DNA from: CAYSLC01 sp964431545
Lineage (GTDB): Bacteria; Desulfobacterota; Desulfobacteria; Desulfobacterales; JAABSP01
NCBI GenBank assembly: GCA_964431545.1
Contig: CAYSLC010000096.1
Span: 1 to 19,851, forward strand
Direction: 5' to 3'
DNA: 19,851 nucleotides
Position numbers and translations under genes: made by a program. The notes beneath the pieces were generated by a model. That model ran no database searches. It was not told the DNA's origin and saw only the letters and a list, made by a program, of their open reading frames with translations. Shown here in pieces: positions 14,260-19,851 of this stretch; within the stretch, counting starts at the first letter, position 1, and each line of letters begins with the position of its first letter.

Positions 14260-15327
14260 CTACCGATATACGTGGGCTCCCGCCAGTTGAATCAGGTCCG
14301 GGGGCACCACGATCTTCAGCTTCAGGGCGGTGGTCAGGTTGAGGCCCAGGAGAAACGCATCGGGCGGGGTCACCGGGATCGTTCCCGGGTCGGCCCCTTT
14401 GAGCAGCGCGTCGGCGATGGCGGCGGTCTCCCGGCCGCTGGCCTTCCAGTCCGGGGTGACGTGGAGCAGCGCCCCCATCCGGACACTGTCGAGTTTGGTG
14501 CCGAAGGCCACGGGCCTAACGGCGTCTTCCATCAGGATCCGGCTGTATTCCACCGTCTCCCCCAGGGGACCGGAGGGCTCCCACCAGAAGTCGACCCGAC
14601 CGGCCAGGGCCGCCATCCCCGCCTTGACGTCGGCGAGCATGTGCTCGAGGCCCTCGGGGACCTTTCGGTAGGGGAGTTCATGGGGGACGAAGACCACGTC
14701 TTCCCTTTGGGCCGCCACGGCGGAAAGCTCCCGGAGGTCCCCCACCGAGGAGGGGTAGTCGGAGTGGATGAAGCCGAACCGGATGGGCCGGGTTTCGACG
14801 GCTTGGGAGACCAGGCGGAGGGCCATCCGAATCTTCGATTCCCTGGAGACGGTGTAGACCCTCCCGGTGACGTTGGTGCCGCTGGGGGCCCCGATCCGGT
14901 CGACGATGCCCGCTCCCACGGGGTCGGAGACGCAGAAGAAGAGGATCGGCACGTCGGTGCCGGCAAGCCTTTTCACCGCCACCTGGGAGGCCATGGTGGC
15001 CACGGTGGCCACCAGATCGGGGGGCGGCCCCATCAGGGCCTGGTCCAGCAGGCGGGATGCCCGATCCCGGTCGCCCTTGGGCCGGAGGATCTCCAGGTGG
15101 AGGCTCTTTCCGGGGACGTGTCCCATCTCCGCAAGGTGGTGCTGGAACCATTTGGACTGCTCCAGGACCGCCGCCACGGGCATGGTCTCCATGAGGATCA
15201 CCCGCTTGACCCCATCCGCCCGGCCCGGTTGGGGGTGGAGGAGAAGAGCGGCCGCCAGGAGGAGAACGAACCGGCAAGGGCGCCGGGATACCGGGGATCG
15301 GCGGCGAAGGGGCATTTGCGAATGCAT
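14260..15327 (-). CDS. ABC-type substrate-binding protein (ABC_sub_bind family)
   Basis: This 355-residue secreted binding protein has a basic N-terminus, a hydrophobic core (about 20-30) and a probable cleavage site after 'GRA' near residue 37. The mature part has features of the TrpX/ABC_sub_bind group: an early 'ILMETMP' strand, 'PDLVATVATMASQVA', 'IPILFF'-like segment (VPILFFCVSDPVGAGIV across two pieces), 'GTNVTG', and a late 'VRPVAFG' and 'VTPDWKASGRE' region. GAGGAGG lies five bases before ATG 15327, so longer in-frame starts are rejected. No ABC permease or ATPase gene lies alongside. Instead the hybrid histidine kinase follows after 11 bases, so this protein more likely delivers a ligand signal to the kinase's periplasmic domain than feeds a transporter. 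The ligand cannot be read from sequence. Confidence 0.85.
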   Translation of the reverse strand: MHSQMPLRRRSPVSRRPCRFVLLLAAALLLHPQPGRADGVKRVILMETMPVAAVLEQSKWFQHHLAEMGHVPGKSLHLEILRPKGDRDRASRLLDQALMGPPPDLVATVATMASQVAVKRLAGTDVPILFFCVSDPVGAGIVDRIGAPSGTNVTGRVYTVSRESKIRMALRLVSQAVETRPIRFGFIHSDYPSSVGDLRELSAVAAQREDVVFVPHELPYRKVPEGLEHMLADVKAGMAALAGRVDFWWEPSGPLGETVEYSRILMEDAVRPVAFGTKLDSVRMGALLHVTPDWKASGRETAAIADALLKGADPGTIPVTPPDAFLLGLNLTTALKLKIVVPPDLIQLAGAHVYR

Positions 15328-15459
15328 CTGGACCTCCTCGGTCACGGAAGAAAGAGCGAAAAGAAACTGAGATGGAAGTGGATCGCGGAGGGCGGGGACC
15401 TCGATCCGCGCCGTCCACCGCTCGGACGCCGCGCCTTGAAAAAACGGGCGACAGGTCTC

Positions 15460-15488
15460 ATTGTAGAGGCAAGATCCCCAAAAGGCAA
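15460..15488 (-). promoter_or_regulatory. Sigma-70-type promoter of the binding-protein/histidine-kinase operon
   Basis: On the minus strand TTGCCT (15488-15483) and TACAAT (15465-15460) are separated by 17 bases. The leader to ATG 15327 would be about 125 bases. It reads away from the ZIP gene's promoter candidate, so both genes are divergently transcribed from the 15328-15700 region. Confidence 0.55.
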
Positions 15489-15548
15489 GGCGGGAACGGC
15501 GGGAACCGGAGCGATCCGGGCCGGTGGGACGGATCATTGGGCGATCCC

Positions 15549-15578
15549 TTGCCTTGGGCCGCCGTCATGCCTTATATT
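15549..15578 (+). promoter_or_regulatory. Candidate promoter of the ZIP transporter gene
   Basis: TTGCCT (15549-15554) and TATATT (15573-15578) lie 18 bases apart, about 120 bases before the start codon. It is a reasonable but not strong match. Otherwise the 15328-15700 divergent region holds no other feature I can name; no obvious Zur-type palindrome was seen. Confidence 0.4.
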
Positions 15579-15700
15579 GATCCTGTTTTCACCGCCCCTT
15601 CCGGGAGGCTGTCTCCCGGCGAAAGGGGGGGCCGCGTGGCGATTCCCACGCTTCCCTTCACCATTGACAGCCGATGTTCTTCCCGACAGGAGGTTTTCTC

Positions 15701-16465
15701 ATGTCCCTGATCACCATGGGCCTCATCGCAAGCTTTCTGGCCGGACTGGCCAGCGGCGTGGGCACCCTTCCGGTGCTCTTCTTCAAGGAGATTCCCCACA
15801 AGGTCGTCAACACCATGCTCGGCGGGGCCGCCGGCGTGATGCTGGCGGCCACGTCCTTTTCCCTGATCGTGCCGGGCATCGAATACGGTAACGAGATCTG
15901 GCCCGGCTACGGCGTTTATGTGGTGGTTTTCGGAATGCTTCTGGGTGCCGTCTTCCTCGACCGGATGGACAAGTGGCTCCCCCACGAGCACTTCATCATG
16001 GGCCACGAGGGGCCCGACAGCTCCCTGCGGAAGATCTGGCTCTTCATCATCGCCATCACCATCCACAATTTCCCCGAGGGGCTGGCGGTGGGCGTGGGGT
16101 TCGGCACCGGCGACGTGGGGGCGGGGACGAGCCTGGCCATCGGCATCGGACTCCAGAACATGCCCGAGGGGCTGGCCGTGGCCCTGCCGCTTCTGGGTCT
16201 CGGCTACAGCCGGTGGAAGGCCATCGGCGCCGCCACCCTCACCGGCCTGGTGGAGCCGGTGGGCGGGTTTCTCGGGGTGGCGGCGGTCACCGTCTTCCAC
16301 CCCGTCCTGCCCCTGGGGCTCGCCTTCGCCGCCGGGGCGATGCTCTTCGTCATCAGCGACGAGATCATCCCCGAGACCCATTCCAAAGGGAAGTCCCGCA
16401 TCGCCACCTTCGGCGTCATGGTCGGCTTCGTGATCATGATGGCGCTGGACAACCTGTTGGGCTGA
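15701..16465 (+). CDS. ZIP-family divalent metal transporter (ZupT-like)
   Basis: This 254-residue inner-membrane protein of about eight helices belongs to the ZIP family, which imports zinc, iron and related divalent ions into the cytosol. Two signature helices carry HNFPEG (122-127) and QNMPEG (152-157), matching the binuclear metal site; in many relatives the second begins with Glu instead of Gln. Another conserved position is 'GLVEPVGG' (Glu185). A His-rich loop 'HEHFIMGHE' (95-103) between helices 3 and 4 is typical of ZIP proteins. ACAGGAGG (15686-15693) seven bases before ATG 15701 fixes the start; an in-frame ATG at 15674 is ignored. It is monocistronic, flanked by a divergent and a convergent gene. 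Uptake here would contrast with the export pumps earlier in the window. Confidence 0.9.
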   Translation: MSLITMGLIASFLAGLASGVGTLPVLFFKEIPHKVVNTMLGGAAGVMLAATSFSLIVPGIEYGNEIWPGYGVYVVVFGMLLGAVFLDRMDKWLPHEHFIMGHEGPDSSLRKIWLFIIAITIHNFPEGLAVGVGFGTGDVGAGTSLAIGIGLQNMPEGLAVALPLLGLGYSRWKAIGAATLTGLVEPVGGFLGVAAVTVFHPVLPLGLAFAAGAMLFVISDEIIPETHSKGKSRIATFGVMVGFVIMMALDNLLG

Positions 16466-16479
16466 TCGTTCGGGCCCAA
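16457..16479 (+). terminator. Weak hairpin at the end of the ZIP gene
   Basis: TTGGGC (16457-16462) pairs with GCCCAA (16474-16479) around an 11-base loop that includes the ZIP stop codon. A pyrimidine-rich stretch (16487-16500) follows instead of a clean T-run. It may help end transcription between two convergent genes, but the evidence is thin. Confidence 0.25.
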
Positions 16480-16586
16480 AGATCGATTTCTCTTTTCGTT
16501 CTCGTACTACCGGGACCTTCGAGGGTTTGAACACCTCAGCGGTCTTTCGCGGTCCTTCATGGGCGCCAGGGGAACGCCGTCGGGGA

Positions 16587-18224
16587 TCAGTAGCGGGCTT
16601 CGCCGAGGTCCTCCGCCTCCGCCGCCGAGTAGCCCAGGGCCGGGAAGTCGAGCCGGCCGTTTTCCGTGTGGCAGTCGTTGCACCCGAGGGCTTCGTCCGC
16701 CGGGGCGATGCTGTGGAACTGCTGGAAATACATGGTCGGTTCCCGGATGATCGCTTCATCGTAGGCGCCGTCCTTCCAGGTGCGCATCTCGGTGAGGGTG
16801 GTGGGCTCCTTGCCTTTGCCGCCGGCCCGGGAGACGAATGCCTTGGGCACCGGATGGCTGTTCACGTGGCTGTCCGGGGCCGCCGTCGCCTCGGGATCGG
16901 TGCCGTCGCTGAAAAAGGCGGTCTCCACGACATTGAAGGGCCAGATCCGCGCTCCGGGGTCGTTCCGGTCGGCGTTGGGATGGGGGATCTCCGTAACCAG
17001 TACGTCCGGGTTGTACCAGGCGTATGTGGGCCGAAAACCCGGTTTCTTCATGGTCTTATAACAACTGACCATCTCCTGTATCTGCTGATTCATCTTCTCC
17101 GGGGTGGCCATGCCCATGAGTTTGGCGATGGGCATCATCCAGTGGTACTGCTTCATCATCTTCTCCATGTCCATGCCGGGGAGCCAGCTGATCCGTTCGG
17201 CGGCCGGGTAGGTCTTCGGGATGTGGCAGGTCTCGCAGGCCAGCCGCTCCAGGTGGAGGTCGATGTCGTCGGCCTTCGGCCCCTCATGGGGGTACCGGCC
17301 GTGGCACCCGGCGCAGGTCTCCATGGTGCCGCGAAGCTCCGGCGTGCCGATGGCGTCCAGGATCTTCCCCTTTCCGATCCGGTGGTTCCGGGTGACATGG
17401 CATTCCTGACACCGCATGCCCGCTTCATAATGGACGTCGGCCGGTTTCCCTTTGAACATCCCGTACCGGGTCCCCCGCTTGCCGTTGGTGCGCCAGTGGC
17501 AGAAGTTGCAGTTGTCGGGGCCGGGCTTGCCCACCCGCAGGGGAACCCCCTCCATGGCCTTTGCGGCGATGCCGGAGAGATCGAGTCGGTCCATGTCCCC
17601 GGCGACATCCGCCCCGGCCATCATCAGGGAGACCAGGCGGGCCCCGTTGCTCATGATCATCCGGCCGTTCCGGTCCACGCCGGCCGGCGACAGGCCGAGC
17701 CCCCGCCCCCCTTTATAACCACTCTTCTGGTGGCAGATCAGGCAGTCCACGTCCAGTCCGTAGGGCTTCAACACCCCGCCCCCGGGGTGGCACTGGGCGC
17801 AGAAGATCGATTCCATCTGCTTCCAATGCTTCTCGGGCTCCGCCTGGTGGTCGAGGTTGGATAGCGGGTACCACCGGACGTACATCCCCGTGTCCTCGGC
17901 CTCGGCCGGATCATGGGCGATCTCTCCGTCCGCGGTGATCCGTCCCTGATGGACATGGTAGCTTTCGCTCATCTCCTGGTACGCCTCCGGATGGCAGGCG
18001 TAACAGGCCTCCGGCCCTTTGTAGCCCCCGAGCTGGTCGAAGACCCGGGCGTGCATCTTTTCGATGTCGATCTCTTCGCCCGTCTCCGGGAAGATCACGG
18101 GTTCCACCGAGGCCTCCGGGGCTGTTGCCGATTGCCGCCGGGAAGGGCCGCAGGTGATGGACGAGAGCATCGCCGCTCCGATGATCGCGGTCAGGACCAC
18201 CCATTGAATTCGTTTTCTTTTCAT
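16587..18224 (-). CDS. Octaheme c-type cytochrome, tetrathionate reductase family
   Basis: This 545-residue exported multiheme cytochrome has eight CxxCH haem-attachment motifs, starting at Cys 74, 142, 161, 239, 272, 304, 330 and 515. Length, motif count and spacing, including a ~180-residue gap before the last haem, fit the octaheme tetrathionate reductase (OTR) family. In Shewanella that protein reduces tetrathionate and also nitrite or hydroxylamine in vitro; the physiological substrate here is unknown. The N-terminus has a signal helix ending in 'SSITC' (Cys25), which might be lipidated although the lipobox is poor. Residues 350-385 are Met-rich. AGGAGGAG lies about eight bases before ATG 18224. 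It stands alone on the minus strand, convergent with the ZIP gene and divergent from the 18488 gene. Electron delivery by a membrane quinol oxidase is not visible. Confidence 0.88.
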   Translation of the reverse strand: MKRKRIQWVVLTAIIGAAMLSSITCGPSRRQSATAPEASVEPVIFPETGEEIDIEKMHARVFDQLGGYKGPEACYACHPEAYQEMSESYHVHQGRITADGEIAHDPAEAEDTGMYVRWYPLSNLDHQAEPEKHWKQMESIFCAQCHPGGGVLKPYGLDVDCLICHQKSGYKGGRGLGLSPAGVDRNGRMIMSNGARLVSLMMAGADVAGDMDRLDLSGIAAKAMEGVPLRVGKPGPDNCNFCHWRTNGKRGTRYGMFKGKPADVHYEAGMRCQECHVTRNHRIGKGKILDAIGTPELRGTMETCAGCHGRYPHEGPKADDIDLHLERLACETCHIPKTYPAAERISWLPGMDMEKMMKQYHWMMPIAKLMGMATPEKMNQQIQEMVSCYKTMKKPGFRPTYAWYNPDVLVTEIPHPNADRNDPGARIWPFNVVETAFFSDGTDPEATAAPDSHVNSHPVPKAFVSRAGGKGKEPTTLTEMRTWKDGAYDEAIIREPTMYFQQFHSIAPADEALGCNDCHTENGRLDFPALGYSAAEAEDLGEARY

Positions 18225-18313
18225 CTTGTCATCTCCTCCTCACTCCTCCTCCCCGGCTCCATACAACCATTGGAACATTGCAAAAAACCCTTTTCCCGCC
18301 GTCGTTGGAATCG

Positions 18314-18343
18314 ATTCTACCCTATTTTTCGGGGTCGGGGCAA
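18314..18343 (-). promoter_or_regulatory. Candidate promoter of the octaheme cytochrome gene
   Basis: On the minus strand TTGCCC (18343-18338) and TAGAAT (18319-18314) are 18 bases apart, giving a leader of roughly 80 bases to ATG 18224. The -10 is good and the -35 moderate. Confidence 0.4.
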
Positions 18344-18403
18344 CCGGCATTCCGGGAAAATGTTCAAAAGCCCCAATCAAACCAGCCGCTTCTCACGGGG
18401 GTT

Positions 18404-18430
18404 TTGACCTTCGACACAGTGTCGTGATAA
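18404..18430 (+). promoter_or_regulatory. Promoter-like site with a 13-base palindromic operator candidate
   Basis: TTGACC (18404-18409) is followed after 15 bases by TGATAA (18425-18430), or after 16 by GATAAA. The spacer is almost entirely a perfect inverted repeat, CGACAC-A-GTGTCG (18412-18424). A dimeric regulator bound there would cover the promoter of the 18488 gene. The -10 hexamer and short spacer are not ideal, so the promoter is tentative while the palindrome is certain. Confidence 0.4.
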
Positions 18431-18474
18431 AGAAAGATCAGTGGGATATGGAGAACGATCATAGAGGATACGCC

Positions 18475-18481
18475 AAGGAGG
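18475..18481 (+). promoter_or_regulatory. Strong ribosome-binding site deciding a TTG start
   Basis: AAGGAGG sits six bases before the TTG at 18488. No in-frame ATG lies near, and the encoded signal peptide begins immediately, so TTG is the likely start codon. Confidence 0.75.
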
Positions 18482-18487
18482 ACACCT

Positions 18488-19000
18488 TTGCACCGACGTT
18501 GGACCACCCTGTTGGCCCTGGGGCTCATCACCCTTTCCGCGCCGGTCTCGGCCGGGGATCTCCAGGAGATCACGCTTACCGACGGCAGCGCCCTGTACGG
18601 CGAGGTCGTCTCCCTGGAAAAGGGGATCTATACCATCCGATCCGGCACCCTGGGTACGGTCAAGATCGACGCGGATAAGGTCCGGATGATCCGCAGTCTC
18701 TCGGCCCGGAAGCCTGAACGCCGGGCCGCGGCCCCGGAGGCTCCCCCGGCCGCGCCGCGGCCCGAGGCGGCCGGCGGCATCGGAGAGATCCAGCGGATGC
18801 TCATGGCCGATGAGGAGGTCATGGGGATGATCGAGGCCCTGGCCGATGATCCCGAAATCCGAAAGCTCCTGGCCGACCCGGCGGTGGCCGAGGCCCTCCG
18901 GTCCGGAGACGTGGCGGCCCTGCTGGCCAATCCAGAATTCATGTCGATCCTGAGCCACCCCGGCGTCCGGGAGATCCAGAAGGAGGCGCTGAAGAAGTGA
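18488..19000 (+). CDS. Small secreted protein with Sm-like N-terminal domain, function unknown
   Basis: This 170-residue protein starts at TTG. A clear signal peptide (1-22, ending PVSA before GD) sends it across the inner membrane. Residues 25-68 form a short beta-barrel-like pattern 'ITLTDGSALYGEVVSLEKG' then 'GTVKIDADKV', as in Sm-like or 'function in secreted repeats' sequences. An Ala/Pro-rich linker (about 72-96) leads to a helical C-terminus. That part contains repeated acidic/Pro-Glu elements ('DDPEIRKLLADPAVAEAL', 'LLANPEFMSILSHPGV') reminiscent of STI1-type helical segments. No catalytic motif is visible. The downstream winged-helix/Fe-S gene begins 43 bases after the stop, probably in the same transcript. 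The function cannot be assigned. Confidence 0.7.
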   Translation: MHRRWTTLLALGLITLSAPVSAGDLQEITLTDGSALYGEVVSLEKGIYTIRSGTLGTVKIDADKVRMIRSLSARKPERRAAAPEAPPAAPRPEAAGGIGEIQRMLMADEEVMGMIEALADDPEIRKLLADPAVAEALRSGDVAALLANPEFMSILSHPGVREIQKEALKK

Positions 19001-19042
19001 ACTGACCTCGGCGGACAGGGTGCGACGGAAGGCATACCCGCC

Positions 19043-19851
19043 ATGGCCCATCATACCCTGAAAAGCGCATACCGGCGGCTGACCGACCGGATCAACCGGT
19101 TCCCCCAGGGGGCGCCGCCCCATCGGCTGCTCTTCGAGATCCTGCGCATGCTCTTTTCCGAGCGGGAGGCCGATCTGGTGGCCCGCCTGCCCCTGCGGCC
19201 CTTCTCCGTCCACAAGGCGAGCCGGCTCTGGGGGAAAAGCCGCGCGGATACCCGCCGCATCCTGGAGGATCTGGCTCGGCGGGCCATTCTGGTGGATCTG
19301 ACCCATGAGGGGCGCACCCTCTACGTGCTGCCGCCCCCCATGGCCGGGTTCTTCGAGTTCTCGCTGATGCGCACGGGCGGAGAGATCGACCAGAAGGTCC
19401 TCAGCCGACTCTACTACCGGTACATCAACCAGACGGACGACTTCGTGCGGGACCTGTTTTTACGGGGGGAGACCAAGCTGGGGCGGGTGTTTGTCCGGGA
19501 ATCGGCGGTGGACGGCGCCGGGACCCTCCGGGTGCTCGATTACGACCGGGCCTCGGAGGTGATCCGCACCGCCTCCCACATCGGCGTCAGCACCTGCTAT
19601 TGCCGCCACAAGATGCTCCATGTGGGCCGGAACTGCGACGCCCCCAGGCAGATCTGCCTGACCTTCAACATCGCCGCCGGGGCTCTCATCCGCCGGGGCC
19701 ATGCGCGGCGTTCCGACCGGGAGGAGGGGCTCGATCTCCTCGCAAAGGCGCGGGATCACCGCCTGGTCCAGTTCGGGGAGAACGTCCGGCAGGGGGTCAA
19801 CTTCATCTGCAACTGCTGCGGGTGCTGCTGCGAGGCGATGATCGCGGCCCG
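19043..19851 (+). CDS. Winged-helix protein with Cys-rich Fe-S-type motifs, cut by window end
   Basis: The 5' 269 codons of a longer gene are visible; no stop is reached. Residues about 25-95 look like a winged-helix DNA-binding-type fold, with 'FSVHKASRLWGKSRADTRRILEDLARRAIL' (54-83) read as a helix-turn-helix. A middle domain has a cysteine cluster 'TCYCRHK' (184-190) with C198 and C205. The visible end has 'FICNCCGCCCE' (254-264), seen in deltaproteobacterial proteins that continue into a 4Fe-4S ferredoxin-like domain. It might be a redox or Fe-S sensing protein, but binding of DNA or clusters is inferred. GGAAGG (19027-19032) precedes ATG 19043 by about ten bases. The gene follows the secreted small protein closely. 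Confidence 0.75.
   Translation, partial: MAHHTLKSAYRRLTDRINRFPQGAPPHRLLFEILRMLFSEREADLVARLPLRPFSVHKASRLWGKSRADTRRILEDLARRAILVDLTHEGRTLYVLPPPMAGFFEFSLMRTGGEIDQKVLSRLYYRYINQTDDFVRDLFLRGETKLGRVFVRESAVDGAGTLRVLDYDRASEVIRTASHIGVSTCYCRHKMLHVGRNCDAPRQICLTFNIAAGALIRRGHARRSDREEGLDLLAKARDHRLVQFGENVRQGVNFICNCCGCCCEAMIAA

Noticed and set aside
12335..14290. 651-codon plus-strand open frame
   Set aside because: It lies opposite the well-supported histidine kinase; the translation is low-complexity Gly/His/Asp-rich with no domain.
15348..15537. 70-residue N-terminal extension of the binding protein
   Set aside because: It would precede the signal peptide and overlap the promoter; ATG 15327 has a strong ribosome-binding site.
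14272..15891. 539-codon plus-strand open frame across the binding-protein gene
   Set aside because: It is antisense to a gene with a signal peptide, good ribosome-binding site and promoter; no recognisable protein.

Overview
The window looks like part of a chromosome-type scaffold from a GC-rich, Gram-negative, respiratory or anaerobic bacterium. An octaheme c-type cytochrome, an ABC_sub_bind-type binding protein coupled to a hybrid histidine kinase, an RseC-like protein and a winged-helix/Fe-S protein together suggest a deltaproteobacterial (Desulfobacterota-like) genome. That taxonomic call is inference from gene content only. A run of exactly 100 N at 5229-5328 is an assembly gap, so the order across it is a scaffolding claim and not read sequence.

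Layout. 139-645: PilZ protein with a C-terminal Cys cluster. 1054-5175: metal region, first part, all on plus: CopA (Cu+ P1B-ATPase with two HMA domains), a small Met/Gly-rich SHOCT membrane protein, an RseC/MucC-like membrane protein behind a sigma-54-like site, and a small unknown protein. 5229-5328: gap. 5445-8246: a stand-alone DUF5676-like two-helix membrane protein, then a CopB-type (CPH) P1B-ATPase whose N-terminus is a second copy of that same module followed by a His-rich linker. 8353-11873: PP2C phosphatase, Ser/Thr protein kinase with a formylglycine-generating-enzyme-like (FGE/SUMF1-like) extracytoplasmic tail, and a CDF-like transporter whose transport-site residues appear to be D/E/C/C. 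15327-11792 on minus: secreted ABC-type substrate-binding protein and a coupled hybrid histidine kinase, whose 3' end overlaps the transporter gene. 15701-16465: ZIP (ZupT-like) transporter. 18224-16587 on minus: octaheme tetrathionate-reductase-family cytochrome. 18488-19000: small secreted protein starting at TTG. 19043 to the edge: winged-helix protein with Cys-rich Fe-S motifs, cut by the window end.

How it fits together. Five proteins are recognisable metal transporters or transporter accessories (CopA, SHOCT protein, CopB fusion, CDF-like, ZIP), pointing to copper or soft-metal homeostasis. The PP2C/kinase pair lies between the CopB gene and the Cys-site CDF gene in one close co-directional run. 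The kinase tail carries a Met/His-rich insert, so the least conventional hypothesis here is a metal-responsive Ser/Thr phosphorylation module. The SBP/histidine-kinase pair looks like a separate ligand-sensing unit. Promoter-like sequences are visible before copA (TTGCCA-17-TATGAT), the SBP-kinase operon (TTGCCT-17-TACAAT), the ZIP gene, the cytochrome and the 18488 gene. Two of them carry short palindromes in the -35/-10 spacer. Intergenic stretches 646-952 and 3841-4150 hold nothing I can name. No tRNA, rRNA, CRISPR or insertion sequence was seen.
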